Positions 21,236-31,019 of a stretch of 41,736 nucleotides of DNA are shown piece by piece; positions within the stretch are counted from its first letter, which is position 1, and each line of letters opens with the position of its first letter. The notes under the pieces were generated by a model that worked only from the letters and a program-made list of their open reading frames with translations, had not been told where the DNA came from and did no database searches. This DNA comes from Ilumatobacteraceae bacterium (GTDB taxonomy: Bacteria; Actinomycetota; Acidimicrobiia; Acidimicrobiales; Ilumatobacteraceae). Where the stretch lies: positions 14,556 to 56,291 of the forward strand of contig JANQZQ010000110.1 of NCBI GenBank assembly GCA_030728545.1. Direction: 5' to 3'. Both the position numbers and the translations under genes were made by a program.

Positions 21236-21675
21236 TATGTGCGATCTGATGTGTTGCGACGATGGTCAATAAAACCTTGCAACATCACAGCTGCAGCCAC
21301 TTTGTCCACGACGCGACGACGCGCATCAGCCTTCATTTGCATCTCCATCAATGACCGGTCGGCACTGACCGTGGTCAAGCGCTCGTCATGTACGTATACG
21401 GGAACGCTGATCACACTGAGCACACTACGAAGTTGCTCGGCTTCAGCCATGGCACTTTGTGCAGCAGCCGTGGCCTTGCCACTCATATTGAGTGGCAGCC
21501 CCACCACCACAGCCTGTGCTTCGTACTCTTCCACCACTCGTCGAATCGCTACGTAATCGTCGTGTTTGGTCTTGCTGCGATTCACCACCTGCAGCGGTGT
21601 AGCAACTCGTTCATCTGGGTCACACAAGGCAACGCCAATTCGCTTTGCGCCAAGGTCTAGGCCGAGACAGCGCAT
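21235..21675 (-). CDS. ruvX: RuvX/YqgF RNase H-like nuclease
   Basis: RNase H-fold protein linked to pre-16S rRNA 5' processing and, from older work, to Holliday junction resolution. The N-terminal LGLDLGAKRIGVAL carries the first catalytic Asp; VVVGLPLNMSG and VYVHDERLTT give the second acidic site, and DARRRVVDKVAAAVML the third. The 146-residue length is typical. It sits between alaS and mltG, the conserved order across actinobacteria. Confidence 0.96.
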   Translation of the reverse strand: MRCLGLDLGAKRIGVALCDPDERVATPLQVVNRSKTKHDDYVAIRRVVEEYEAQAVVVGLPLNMSGKATAAAQSAMAEAEQLRSVLSVISVPVYVHDERLTTVSADRSLMEMQMKADARRRVVDKVAAAVMLQGFIDHRRNTSDRT

Positions 21676-21677
21676 TA

Positions 21678-24308
21678 CTACGCGCGCCGGGCCGCTTCAA
21701 CGGCCTGCGTTGCTGTCGCCAGAGCATCGTCGATGGCTGCAACATTCTTGCCACCAGCAGTGGCGATGTCGCCCTTGCCGCCGCCACCCCCGCCAACCTG
21801 CTTGGCTGCATCTTTGATGAGTTCGCCAGCCTTCAGCCCGCTCGTTGGCGCCACAGCAGCCACAAGTGCCACACCACCAGTGTCAGAAACACCACCCAGC
21901 ACCACGGCCACCACATTGGGCGTCGACCGAATGGCAATTGCCAAATCGCGTAGATCCGCTGGGGCCAGCCCGTCGACGCGCGCCACCACTACGCCATCCA
22001 CCGCTTTGGCAGCAAAGTCACCCGCTCGCGACAATGTTTGTGCTGCTCGAAGTTTCTTTATCTCGTCGCCGAGTGCCTTGGCGTTGTCGACGGCGCGTTG
22101 TGCCGCGGCCACCACATCGTCTGGTTTGGTTCCCAGCACATCGGCCGCATTGGCCAGCGTGTCGGTGAGATCGAGCAGATAGCGAATGGCGTTCTCGCCC
22201 GTGACTGCTTCGACACGACGCAGGTTGCTGCCGATCGAGCCTTCACTCACGATTTTGATCGGCCCAATGTCCCCAGTTGCCGAAACATGCGTGCCACCGC
22301 ACAACTCGAGCGAGCTGCCAGCCTCGAGCACTCGAACAACGTCGCCGTATTTGTCGCCAAAAAATGCGATGGCACCTTTATCGGTTGCCGCCTGTTTAGA
22401 CATTTCGTTGGCGCTCACCTGGCTATTGGCGATCACTTCGGAGTTCGCCATTTGCTCGATGCGACGAATCTCAGCAGGCGTGACGGCTTCGTAATGGCTG
22501 AAGTCGAACCGCAGTCGATCAGGCGCCACGAGCGAGCCGGCTTGCTTCACGTGCTCGCCCAGCACCTTGCGCAACGCCCAGTGCAACACATGGGTCGCGG
22601 TGTGATTACGTCGGGTCGCCGCTCGGGCAACACCATCGATCGCAGCGTGCACGGTGGTGCCGGCTGCGAACTGGCCGCGAGTAATGCGCACCAGATGGCG
22701 TCGCAACCCGGGGGCAGCAAACGTGGTGTCGATTACTTGGGCACTGGCTGAGTCGGCTGTAATCGTGCCGGTGTCGCCAACTTGGCCACCACTCTCGGCA
22801 TAAAACGGCGACGCTTCAAGGAACATCTCGAACACCGCTGAGCCGTCATCGTGATCAAACGGCCCGAGCACCTCAATGACCTTGGTGTCGGCAGTGTCGT
22901 GGTCGTAGCCAACGAAGTTGGTGGCGCCATGGTTGTCGACTAAGGCCTTGTAAATGGCAACCCGCTGTGGGTCGGCGGTGTCACTCTTGCGAGCGCTCTT
23001 GGCGCGTTCTCGCTGCTCGCCCATCTCTTGCTCGAAGCCTGCCGTATCGACGTCAACGCCACGTTCTGCCGCGATTTCTTGGGTCAGCTCCAGCGGAAAC
23101 CCGTAAGTGTCGTGCAGTTGGAACGCCGCCGAACCCGAGATGGATTTTTTCTTGGCGCCGATTTCGTCTTCAAGGATGGTGAGACCGTTGCGAAGTGTCG
23201 AGCGAAACTTCTCTTCTTCGCGGGTGATGACCCCAAGGATGAAATCGCTGTTGGTCGCCAACTCGGGATACGCACCTTTCATAATGCCGAGCGAGGTCTC
23301 GACTAGCGAAGGCATCACCAGCTTCTCGCATCCCAACAAATAGGCATGCCGCACCGCGCGCCGAATGATGCGTCGCAGAACGTAGCCGCGGCCTTCATTC
23401 GACGGAAACACCCCGTCGTTGATCATCATCATCGATGAACGTGCGTGTTCGGCGAGCACCCGCAAACTAAAACTTGGCCGGTGGTCGTAGTCACCGACGC
23501 GGTACTCGGCACCCGTGAGGCGCCGACCCGTATCAACGAGCGGTGCCATCAGGTCGGTTTCCCAGACCGAGTCGACACCTTGCACCAAAGTCAGGATGCG
23601 TTCAAAGCCGGCACCCGTGTCGATCGACGGCCGTGGCAAGCGGGTGCGTGTGCCGTCTTTGGATTGGTTGTATTGCATGAACACCAGATTCCAAAATTCA
23701 AGAAAGCGATCGCCTGCTGGGTCGTTTAGCGGCCCACCGTCGGGGCCAAAGGCGCTTCCGCGGTCGATATGAATTTCAGAGCACGGGCCACACGGGCCAA
23801 CGTCGCCCATCTGCCAGAAATTGTCGCTGTCGCCGAGGCGTTGAATGCGCGACATCGGTACCCCGACCACTTCATGCCAGATTTGTTCGGCCTCGTCATC
23901 GCTTTCGTGCACGGTGATCCACAATTGATCGCCGTCGAACCCGAACACCTCGGTCGCGAGTTCCCATCCCCACGGAATGGCTTGTTCTTTGAAGTAGTCA
24001 CCGAAACTGAAGTTGCCAAGCATCTCAAAGAACACGAGGTGTCGCTTAGTGCGACCGACATCGTCAAGGTCGTTGTGCTTGCCACCTGCCCGCACGCACT
24101 TCTGCACACTCACTGCACGATTGAATGGAGCGGTTTCCTCGCCGACGAAGTACGGCTTGAACGGCACCATGCCGGCCACCGTGAACATGATTGTTGGGTC
24201 AAACGGAATCAAACTCGCCGACGGCACCACCGTGTGCTGTCGATCAGCGAAGAAACCAACGAAAGCCTGGCGAAGGTCGTCAGCCGTTTTGATATCGGCG
24301 CGGGCCAT
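21678..24308 (-). CDS. alaS: Alanine-tRNA ligase
   Basis: Charges tRNA-Ala; the editing domain clears mischarged Ser and Gly. The 876 residues are full length. The class II catalytic domain starts at the N-terminus (FTVAGMVPFKPYF); the tRNA-binding helical domain is in the middle. The editing-site zinc ligands are NHTATHVLHWALRKVLG (HxxxH) and LELCGGTH, and the Gly-rich C-Ala domain ends with GGGGGGKGDIATAGGK. Two bases separate it from ruvX and four from the small upstream gene. Confidence 0.98.
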   Translation of the reverse strand: MARADIKTADDLRQAFVGFFADRQHTVVPSASLIPFDPTIMFTVAGMVPFKPYFVGEETAPFNRAVSVQKCVRAGGKHNDLDDVGRTKRHLVFFEMLGNFSFGDYFKEQAIPWGWELATEVFGFDGDQLWITVHESDDEAEQIWHEVVGVPMSRIQRLGDSDNFWQMGDVGPCGPCSEIHIDRGSAFGPDGGPLNDPAGDRFLEFWNLVFMQYNQSKDGTRTRLPRPSIDTGAGFERILTLVQGVDSVWETDLMAPLVDTGRRLTGAEYRVGDYDHRPSFSLRVLAEHARSSMMMINDGVFPSNEGRGYVLRRIIRRAVRHAYLLGCEKLVMPSLVETSLGIMKGAYPELATNSDFILGVITREEEKFRSTLRNGLTILEDEIGAKKKSISGSAAFQLHDTYGFPLELTQEIAAERGVDVDTAGFEQEMGEQRERAKSARKSDTADPQRVAIYKALVDNHGATNFVGYDHDTADTKVIEVLGPFDHDDGSAVFEMFLEASPFYAESGGQVGDTGTITADSASAQVIDTTFAAPGLRRHLVRITRGQFAAGTTVHAAIDGVARAATRRNHTATHVLHWALRKVLGEHVKQAGSLVAPDRLRFDFSHYEAVTPAEIRRIEQMANSEVIANSQVSANEMSKQAATDKGAIAFFGDKYGDVVRVLEAGSSLELCGGTHVSATGDIGPIKIVSEGSIGSNLRRVEAVTGENAIRYLLDLTDTLANAADVLGTKPDDVVAAAQRAVDNAKALGDEIKKLRAAQTLSRAGDFAAKAVDGVVVARVDGLAPADLRDLAIAIRSTPNVVAVVLGGVSDTGGVALVAAVAPTSGLKAGELIKDAAKQVGGGGGGKGDIATAGGKNVAAIDDALATATQAVEAARRA

Positions 24309-24312
24309 CGGC

Positions 24313-24537
24313 TTACTCGAAGAGGTCGTCGCTCGTCGAGTCGCGTTTGCTGCTCGTCGCGCCGTTCACCGTGTCAGAGACCTTGTCTTTTACGGTGATA
24401 ACCCGGTCAACAAGACCGTCGATGAATTGGTCAAGCGACTCTTTGGTGGCCAATTGGTCGGCCTGGCGACGCAGCCATCCGTAACCGAACAACGCAGCGA
24501 GGCCACCAAGCACGAACCAGAAAAGACGACGAAACAT
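24313..24537 (-). CDS. Small single-pass membrane protein, DUF6167-like
   Basis: A 74-residue protein with an N-terminal hydrophobic helix (MFRRLFWFVLGGLAALFGYGWLRR is split here: FWFVLGGLAALFGYGW is the membrane part) followed by a charged, probably helical tail ending in acidic residues. Short proteins starting MFRR-FWF lie beside alaS in many actinobacteria and are grouped, to my memory, as DUF6167; function is unknown. The ribosome site TAGGAG, five bases before the ATG, doubles as the rarA stop codon. It is probably coupled to rarA and alaS translation. Confidence 0.75.
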   Translation of the reverse strand: MFRRLFWFVLGGLAALFGYGWLRRQADQLATKESLDQFIDGLVDRVITVKDKVSDTVNGATSSKRDSTSDDLFE

Positions 24538-24542
24538 GAGTG

Positions 24543-24548
24543 CTCCTA
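24543..24548 (-). promoter_or_regulatory. Ribosome binding site overlapping the rarA stop
   Basis: TAGGAG, whose first three bases are the rarA stop codon, five bases before the ATG at 24537. This arrangement suggests coupled translation. Confidence 0.65.
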
Positions 24549-25682
24549 ATCGTATCGGCGCGGCGGTATCACTGAGTCGTGCGGCGAGCTCCCGTCGCGT
24601 AGATGTTGCGGAACCTCGATTGATGCGCCGCCCAACAACGCTGCCTGCGCTGCATCGATGGCTTCAACAACACCCCGACTCTTTGGGGCACCGGCCAGAT
24701 GCATTACGGCGTGCGCAAGGTTGTAGCGCGCCTCGGGCAACCCCACGTGTTCTACGGCGCTGGCTGCTGCGATGGCCACACCAAGTGCAGTCGCATCGGC
24801 CAGCCCGATGTCTTCGCTGGCGAACACGATCAAGCGCCGGGCAATGAATCGCGGGTCGTCTCCTGCTTCAATCATGCGCGCCAACCAGAACAATGCTGCT
24901 TGTTCATCAGAGGCCCGCATGCTCTTGATGAGTGCCGACACCACGTCGTAATGGTCGTCGCGGCCATAACGCAATGCACTGGTCGACAATGCGGCTTCGG
25001 CGTGGGCCAACGAAACGTGTTTATCTTTGGCCAAAGCGATGGCAACTTCTAGTGACGTCAACGCCTGACGCCCGTCCCCGCCACAACGTTGCACGATGAG
25101 TGCGCAAGCCTCTGGCGCCAAAGTTGCCGATTCAACTGCTGCACCGCGCTCTAACAATTTGCTGAGGTCGTCGTCACCCAGCACCTCGAGCCGCAACAAA
25201 GTTGACCTGCTGCGCAATGGTGCATTCACTTGGAAGAACGGGTTCTCGGTCGTGGCACCAATCAATGTGATGAGCCCAGCCTCAACTGCAGGCAGCAGCG
25301 AATCCTGCTGAGTCGCGTTAAAGCGATGAATCTCATCGACAAACACGATGGTGCGTCGACCGTTCTGGCCGAGCCGGTCGCGGGCTGCATCGATCACCTC
25401 GCGCACGTCTTTGACCCCCGACGTCACCGCCGAGAGTCGCACAAACTCACGACTGGTGACGGTGGCGATCACTTCGGCAATGGTGGTTTTGCCGGTGCCT
25501 GGCGGGCCCCACAAGATGATCGAGCTCAGCCGGTCTGACTCGATCAATCGACGCAGCGGGCCATCCGCGCCCAGCAGGTGGGATTGACCAACGATGTCGT
25601 CGAGTGTGCGCGGGCGCAACCTTGCTGCCAGCGGCGCCTGATCACGTAGCACCTGCAGCGCGGCCTGCGTGAACAGATCCAC
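24546..25682 (-). CDS. rarA: Replication-associated recombination protein RarA (MgsA), shortened C-terminus
   Basis: AAA+ ATPase related to clamp loaders that acts at stalled replication forks. Walker A GPPGTGKT is at residues 59-66, Walker B VFVDEIHRF at about 112-120, and sensor 1 IGATTENP follows. The helical tetramerisation region (RYNLAHAVMHLAGAPKS) is present. The protein stops after VPQHLRDGSSPHD at 378 residues, whereas relatives continue through a YPH...YLP tail to about 430-450, so some 50 residues are missing. The start is GTG at 25682 (VDLFTQA), nine bases after the aspS stop. Confidence 0.95.
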   Translation of the reverse strand: MDLFTQAALQVLRDQAPLAARLRPRTLDDIVGQSHLLGADGPLRRLIESDRLSSIILWGPPGTGKTTIAEVIATVTSREFVRLSAVTSGVKDVREVIDAARDRLGQNGRRTIVFVDEIHRFNATQQDSLLPAVEAGLITLIGATTENPFFQVNAPLRSRSTLLRLEVLGDDDLSKLLERGAAVESATLAPEACALIVQRCGGDGRQALTSLEVAIALAKDKHVSLAHAEAALSTSALRYGRDDHYDVVSALIKSMRASDEQAALFWLARMIEAGDDPRFIARRLIVFASEDIGLADATALGVAIAAASAVEHVGLPEARYNLAHAVMHLAGAPKSRGVVEAIDAAQAALLGGASIEVPQHLRDGSSPHDSVIPPRRYD

Positions 25683-25691
25683 CGCTGGCGT

Positions 25692-27455
25692 CTAGTTCGC
25701 TGGTTTGGGCAAGGTTCGCAAACCGAGTTCAAGCAACTGATTGGCTTCGACTGGCCCAGGTGCATTGGTCATCGGGTCAAGACCTGATTGCGTCTTGGGG
25801 AATGCGATGACTTCGCGAATGTTTTCTTCGCCAGCCAAGATGGCCACCAGACGATCGATACCGAAGGCGAAGCCACCGTGCGGTGGTGCACCATATTTGA
25901 AGGGCTGCAAGAAGAAACCAAATTTGCGGTCAGCCGTTTCGTCATCGATGCCGAGGAGTTGAAACACGCGACGCTGCAACTCGGGCTCGTGGATTCGAAT
26001 TGAACCCGAGCCGAGCTCCCACCCATTGAGCACGAGGTCGTAAGCCAGCGCCCGCACATTGAGCGGGTCGGTCTCCATTTTGGCCAGGTCGTCTGGGTGT
26101 GGATGACAAAACGGATGATGACCAGGTTGCGGCTTTTTGGTGGTTGGGTTCACACCCACAAAGAGAGGAAAGTCCACCACCCACACGTATCGGTACGGGC
26201 CTTCGTGTACGGGCGGTCGAGCAATGTCGTTGCGCAACGTGCCCAACACACTGCAAGTGGTGCTCCACTCATCGGCAACGAGCAACAGCAAGTCGCCAGT
26301 GGTTGCGCCAAGCGTCGCAACGAGCGCCGACTTTTCAGCATCAGAGAGAAACTTGGCCACCGGTGACTCGAGTGCCCCACCGTCGCCAACTTTCATCCAC
26401 ACCAAGCCCTTAGCCCCACTTTGCTTGGCCCGATCAGTGAGTTGGTCGAGTTTGTTGCGACCCATCGCAGCAGCCTCGGGATACGTGGCGGCATCGACGC
26501 ACAGCCCCTTGATCGATCCGGCCGTAGCGAAGGCCTTGAATTCGGTGGCGGCGAACACCGCGGTGAGCTCGACGAGCTCGAGCCCAAACCGCAAGTCGGG
26601 TTTGTCTGAGCCGAAACGATTCATGGCATCATGCCAGGTGATTTGTTCGATTGGTGGCGGTGTGACACCCGTGGCCGCATGGGCTGCGGCCAACACCGCC
26701 TGAGAGATGGCGCTCAAGACGTCTTCTTTGTCGACAAAACTCATCTCGGCGTCGAGTTGGGTGAACTCATACTGCCGATCAGCGCGAAGATCTTCGTCGC
26801 GCAAACAACGTGCGATTTGGTAGTAGCGATCCATACCTGCGACCATGAGCAACTGTTTCCACAGCTGTGGCGATTGCGGCAAGGCATAAAACGAACCGGG
26901 TTCCTTACGGGACGGCACCAAAAACTCGCGAGCACCTTCAGGTGTCGACGGCATGAGCAGTGGGGTTTCGACTTCGACGAAACCCTGATTCTCCATCGCC
27001 GTACGAATGGCGGAGTTGACGCTGGCCCGCAAGCGCAGGTTGCGTTGCATACGTTCGCGACGCACGTCGAGATATCGGAACTTCAGTCGAATGTTTTCGT
27101 CAACATCATCGGCTCGCTGGTCGATGGGAAATGGTGGCGGCTCAGCCGAATTCAACACCGTCAACGTGCAATCGGTGAGCTCAACTTCACCAGTCGGCAA
27201 GTTTGTGTTCACGGTGCCGGCCGGGCGCGCCGTCACCGTGCCAGTGATCTGTACGACCCATTCGCTTCGGGCATCGGCCCCGTCGTCGATAACACACTGT
27301 GTGACACCCGAGAAGTCACGCAAATCGATGAAGGCGAGTTTGTCGCCATGCTCGCGACGGCGAGACACCCAGCCTGCCAAGGTCACCTTGGCACCGACGT
27401 GAGATGCATTGAGTTCGCCACAGAGGTGGGTGCGCAGGGTGGTGGATGTGGTCAT
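25692..27455 (-). CDS. aspS: Aspartate-tRNA ligase (bacterial type)
   Basis: Charges tRNA-Asp, and possibly tRNA-Asn if the enzyme is non-discriminating and a GatCAB amidotransferase is present; sequence alone does not decide this. The 587 residues comprise an OB-fold anticodon-binding domain (GWVSRRREHGDKLAFIDLRD), the class II core with motif 2 (FRDEDLRADRQ-like, here LRDEDLRADRQYEFTQLD), a bacterial GAD insertion (about 300-410), and motif 3 in GGFAFGIDRLVAI. It lies between hisS and rarA, as in mycobacteria. Confidence 0.97.
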   Translation of the reverse strand: MTTSTTLRTHLCGELNASHVGAKVTLAGWVSRRREHGDKLAFIDLRDFSGVTQCVIDDGADARSEWVVQITGTVTARPAGTVNTNLPTGEVELTDCTLTVLNSAEPPPFPIDQRADDVDENIRLKFRYLDVRRERMQRNLRLRASVNSAIRTAMENQGFVEVETPLLMPSTPEGAREFLVPSRKEPGSFYALPQSPQLWKQLLMVAGMDRYYQIARCLRDEDLRADRQYEFTQLDAEMSFVDKEDVLSAISQAVLAAAHAATGVTPPPIEQITWHDAMNRFGSDKPDLRFGLELVELTAVFAATEFKAFATAGSIKGLCVDAATYPEAAAMGRNKLDQLTDRAKQSGAKGLVWMKVGDGGALESPVAKFLSDAEKSALVATLGATTGDLLLLVADEWSTTCSVLGTLRNDIARPPVHEGPYRYVWVVDFPLFVGVNPTTKKPQPGHHPFCHPHPDDLAKMETDPLNVRALAYDLVLNGWELGSGSIRIHEPELQRRVFQLLGIDDETADRKFGFFLQPFKYGAPPHGGFAFGIDRLVAILAGEENIREVIAFPKTQSGLDPMTNAPGPVEANQLLELGLRTLPKPAN

Positions 27456-27474
27456 ACAGATGTGGTCTTACAAG

Positions 27475-28728
27475 TTAGCCGTGCAATGCTTGGCGCACTT
27501 GCGCAATGAGAGCATCTCGTTGCACGATGTGTTGCGAACCACCCTCCATCGTACGGATGATTGCAGTCTTGGCTGCCGCTTCATCTTCACCGATGATGAT
27601 TGCCAAGCGGGCTCCGGCGCGATCTGCGGATTTCATTTGTGCCTTCATGCTGCGGGCGTCGTAGGCGCGATCAGTGCCGATGCCCGCGGCGCGCAATTCG
27701 GCGCACACCGCACCAGCATGTGTGCCACCCGTGGCGTCGACCACGAACACGTCCACCCGCCCGGGCGGCGGCGCAAACACGCCTTCGGCATCGCAGGCCA
27801 ACAGCGTGCGGTCTAGCCCGAGCGCAAAGCCGATACCTGGCGTGTCTGGCCCTCCGAGTTCGGCGACCAAACCGTCGTAGCGACCACCGCCACCGATTGC
27901 CACATGGGCTGCCGACAGTGCCGTGGATACGAATTCAAACGTGGTGCGCCGGTAGTAATCCAAACCGCGCACCAAGCGGTCATCGACGATGAAGCCCACC
28001 CCAGCCGACAACAGCGCCGATTGCACATCCACGAAGTGCGCAGCTGCCTCGTCGCTTAAGTGATCTGCCATTTTGGGTGCTGCAGCAATCAATGCGGCGT
28101 CCTCTTGGCGCTTGCTGTCAAGCACTCGCAACGGGTTGCGCTCGAGCGTGGCGCGACTCTCAGCTGACAGCGCGTCGATATTGGCCGAAAAGTGCGTGCG
28201 CAAAGCAACTGCGTAACGGTCTCGATCACCCGAATCACCGAGTGAGTTCACCGACAACTGCACACCCTGCAAACCGAGGCGACGATAAAACTCGACGGCC
28301 AAACCAATGACTTCGGCGTCGAGTTGCGGGTCGTCAACACCCAGGACCTCGATACCTACTTGATCAAACTGGCGATAGCGACCCTGCTGTGGTTTTTCGT
28401 AGCGAAAATTCGGGCCGGCGTACCACACCTTCCACGGCGTCACCGGTCGATGTTCTACGAATGCCCGACAAACACTGGCGGTTTGCTCGGGCCGCAACGC
28501 CACTCGGCGGCCGCCTTTGTCTTCAAAGTCATACATTTCTTTGGTAACAATTTCTGTGGTCTCACCCACTCGCAAAAACACTCCGAGGTCTTCAAACATT
28601 GGTGGAATGATGTGCGCAAAACCTGCTAACTCAACGACATCGGCAAACGTTTGTTGAAACAGCCGCCATCGCGGGGCATCTGGGGCAAGGATGTCACGAG
28701 TGCCTGGGCTGGTAGCAAACGACGGCAC
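27475..28728 (-). CDS. hisS: Histidine-tRNA ligase
   Basis: Charges tRNA-His. A 417-residue class II synthetase: motif 2 (VWYAGPNFRYEKPQQGRYR), the histidine-binding signatures LVRGLDYYRRTTFEF and GGGGRYDGLVAELGG, and a C-terminal anticodon-binding domain (about 325-417) that starts VDVFVVDATGG. The start is GTG at 28728, nine bases after the rsh stop. Position next to relA/rsh is conserved across many bacteria. Confidence 0.97.
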   Translation of the reverse strand: MPSFATSPGTRDILAPDAPRWRLFQQTFADVVELAGFAHIIPPMFEDLGVFLRVGETTEIVTKEMYDFEDKGGRRVALRPEQTASVCRAFVEHRPVTPWKVWYAGPNFRYEKPQQGRYRQFDQVGIEVLGVDDPQLDAEVIGLAVEFYRRLGLQGVQLSVNSLGDSGDRDRYAVALRTHFSANIDALSAESRATLERNPLRVLDSKRQEDAALIAAAPKMADHLSDEAAAHFVDVQSALLSAGVGFIVDDRLVRGLDYYRRTTFEFVSTALSAAHVAIGGGGRYDGLVAELGGPDTPGIGFALGLDRTLLACDAEGVFAPPPGRVDVFVVDATGGTHAGAVCAELRAAGIGTDRAYDARSMKAQMKSADRAGARLAIIIGEDEAAAKTAIIRTMEGGSQHIVQRDALIAQVRQALHG

Positions 28729-28737
28729 GAGCCAAGG

Positions 28738-30990
28738 TTAGTTCGCAGATGGATGCGAAGAACCGATATCCGCTGTGTCTGGTGCACCCGGCAACAAGCG
28801 GTACGCGTCATACACACCATCGATGTTCTTGATGATGCGCAACATCGCCTGCAGGTGGTTGGGGTCAGAGAACTCGAACTCAAATCGCATCTTCGCTACA
28901 CGGTCTGACCCAGTTTGGGTAGTGCACGAAACGATGTTGACTCGCTGATCCGATAGGGCGTTGGCGACATCGCGCAATAGTCGTGTGCGATCGAGGGCCA
29001 CGACTTCGACGGCAGCTACGAACGTGTCGTCGGCCGACAGCCCTGCCCATTCCACATCAATGATGCGCGCCGACTGCTCGCTCATGAGCGACAAAGCATT
29101 GGCGCAATCCACACGATGCACTGTCACCCCGCGACCACGCGTGATGAAGCCCATGATGTCGTCACCTGGCACGGGCGTGCAACACTTTGACAGCCGCACC
29201 AAGATGTCGTCGAGGCCTTCAACGTAGACCGAATTCTTCGTTCGCGCCGCACTCGATCGGGTGCGCATAGCCGGCATCGCTGCGAGTTCACCCGACGAAT
29301 CTGGTGCCCGCAATGCCTCGACCAGCCGTGCCACGAGTGCTCGTGCCGGAACCTTCTTCTGGCCGACTGCTGCCAGCAAACCGTTGAGGTCGCCATAGCC
29401 CAGTGCTGCAACTTCGGCCGCCAATTCGGGCGAGCCCTCCATGCGCCGCATCGACAACCCAACCCGGCGTAGTTCCTCGACGAACTCGTCGTGACCTTCA
29501 TCAACCATGTCCTCGAGTTGCTCACGAGTCCACCACTGTTTGATCTTGTTCTTGGCTTTAGTCGACGCGACGAACTCCATCCAGCCCTGTGATGGCCCGG
29601 TGCCTTGCGCCTTGGAGGTAAGAATTTCACACGTGTCGCCCGAAGCCAACTGGTAACTCAGCGCCACGAGGCGACCATTGACTCGCGCACCAACGCACGA
29701 GTGGCCCACCTCGGTGTGCACGGCATAGGCAAAGTCGACCGGTGTGGATTGCAGTGGCAGCGACACCACACGCCCCTTGGGGGTAAAGACGAACAACTCG
29801 TCTTGCTCCAAGTCGGTCTTTAAGCCCTCCAAGAATTGACGTGGGTCAGATACTTCGCCCTGCCAGTCGATGATGCGATTCAGCCATTCCACTTCTTGTG
29901 GCGTTGCCGCATCTTTATATGCCCAGTGCGATGCCACTCCCCATTCGGCGCGTTGGTGCATGTCACGCGAACGAATCTGCACTTCGATGGTCTTGCCATC
30001 TGGGCCGATCACGGTGGTGTGCAAACTTTGGTACAAGTTGAACTTGGGCATCGCGATGTAGTCCTTGAAGCGCCCGACCACCGGCTTCCAGTGTCCGTGA
30101 ATCACACCAAGTGCGCCGTAACAATCGCGCACGTCATCAACCACGATGCGAATGGCCATTAGGTCGAAAATGTCATCAAACTCGCGCCCTTTTTGCACCA
30201 TCTTTTCGTAGATGCTCCACAAGTGTTTGCCGCGAGACGTGAGCTCGGCTTTGATTTTTACGCCGACCAACATTTTGTCAACTTGGCCAAGCACGCGTGC
30301 CAAGTACACATTGCGCTCGGGCGCCCGAGTGGAGACAAGATGTTCGACTTCGGCATAACGCTTGGGAAACAGCGCTGCAAACGATAGGTCCTCAAGTTGC
30401 TGTTTGATTTCTTGCATGCCGAGCCGATGCGCAAGTGGTGCGTAGATATCGAGGGTCTCTTGGGCGACGCGTTGTTGTTTGTCGGGCGAACTAGATGCGA
30501 GCGTGCGCATGTTGTGCAGCCGGTCAGCCAACTTGATGATGAGCACCCGCAGATCGCGCGCCATGGCTACCAACATTTTGCGCATGGTGGCTGCCTGTTG
30601 TGCTTCTTGCGAATCAAATTGCAGGCGGTCGAGCTTGGTTACGCCATCGACAATGCTGGCAACTTCGTCACCGAAGATCTCAGAAATCTCCGCCAACGTA
30701 AGTTCGGTGTCTTCTACCGCATCATGCAAGAGCGCTGCGATAATCGAGGCCTCATCCAAGCCAATGTCGGCAACCACACTGGCCACAGCAACAGGATGCG
30801 TGATGTATGACTCCCCCGTGGTGCGGGTCTGATGACGATGTGCTTCACGCGACATGTCATACGCGCGATTGATCGGCGAAACCGAACCCTTGGGGTGGCG
30901 CCGCTTATACGCCGCCAGCAGTGGGGCAAGTTCGTGTGATGTCGCAGCCTGATGGCGCCGCCACGGCAATACCCGCGAACCAGAAGCCAT
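28738..30990 (-). CDS. relA: Bifunctional (p)ppGpp synthase/hydrolase (Rel/RSH)
   Basis: Makes (p)ppGpp from ATP and GTP/GDP on starved ribosomes and hydrolyses it when nutrients return. Domains in order: HD hydrolase with intact HDAVEDT (residues 89-95) and LADRLHNMRTL; synthetase with RFKDYIAMPK (307-316) and YQSLHTTVIGPDG; TGS domain (about 397-460); zinc-finger/helical region with CCTPVPGDD; and a C-terminal ACT domain (about 670-740). The RxKD motif in the synthetase site is the one seen in bifunctional enzymes. The 750-residue length is usual. apt, often found between secF and this gene, is absent. Confidence 0.97.
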   Translation of the reverse strand: MASGSRVLPWRRHQAATSHELAPLLAAYKRRHPKGSVSPINRAYDMSREAHRHQTRTTGESYITHPVAVASVVADIGLDEASIIAALLHDAVEDTELTLAEISEIFGDEVASIVDGVTKLDRLQFDSQEAQQAATMRKMLVAMARDLRVLIIKLADRLHNMRTLASSSPDKQQRVAQETLDIYAPLAHRLGMQEIKQQLEDLSFAALFPKRYAEVEHLVSTRAPERNVYLARVLGQVDKMLVGVKIKAELTSRGKHLWSIYEKMVQKGREFDDIFDLMAIRIVVDDVRDCYGALGVIHGHWKPVVGRFKDYIAMPKFNLYQSLHTTVIGPDGKTIEVQIRSRDMHQRAEWGVASHWAYKDAATPQEVEWLNRIIDWQGEVSDPRQFLEGLKTDLEQDELFVFTPKGRVVSLPLQSTPVDFAYAVHTEVGHSCVGARVNGRLVALSYQLASGDTCEILTSKAQGTGPSQGWMEFVASTKAKNKIKQWWTREQLEDMVDEGHDEFVEELRRVGLSMRRMEGSPELAAEVAALGYGDLNGLLAAVGQKKVPARALVARLVEALRAPDSSGELAAMPAMRTRSSAARTKNSVYVEGLDDILVRLSKCCTPVPGDDIMGFITRGRGVTVHRVDCANALSLMSEQSARIIDVEWAGLSADDTFVAAVEVVALDRTRLLRDVANALSDQRVNIVSCTTQTGSDRVAKMRFEFEFSDPNHLQAMLRIIKNIDGVYDAYRLLPGAPDTADIGSSHPSAN

Positions 30991-31019
30991 AGGCCAAGCC
31001 TACGAAGCAGGGTCGGGAG

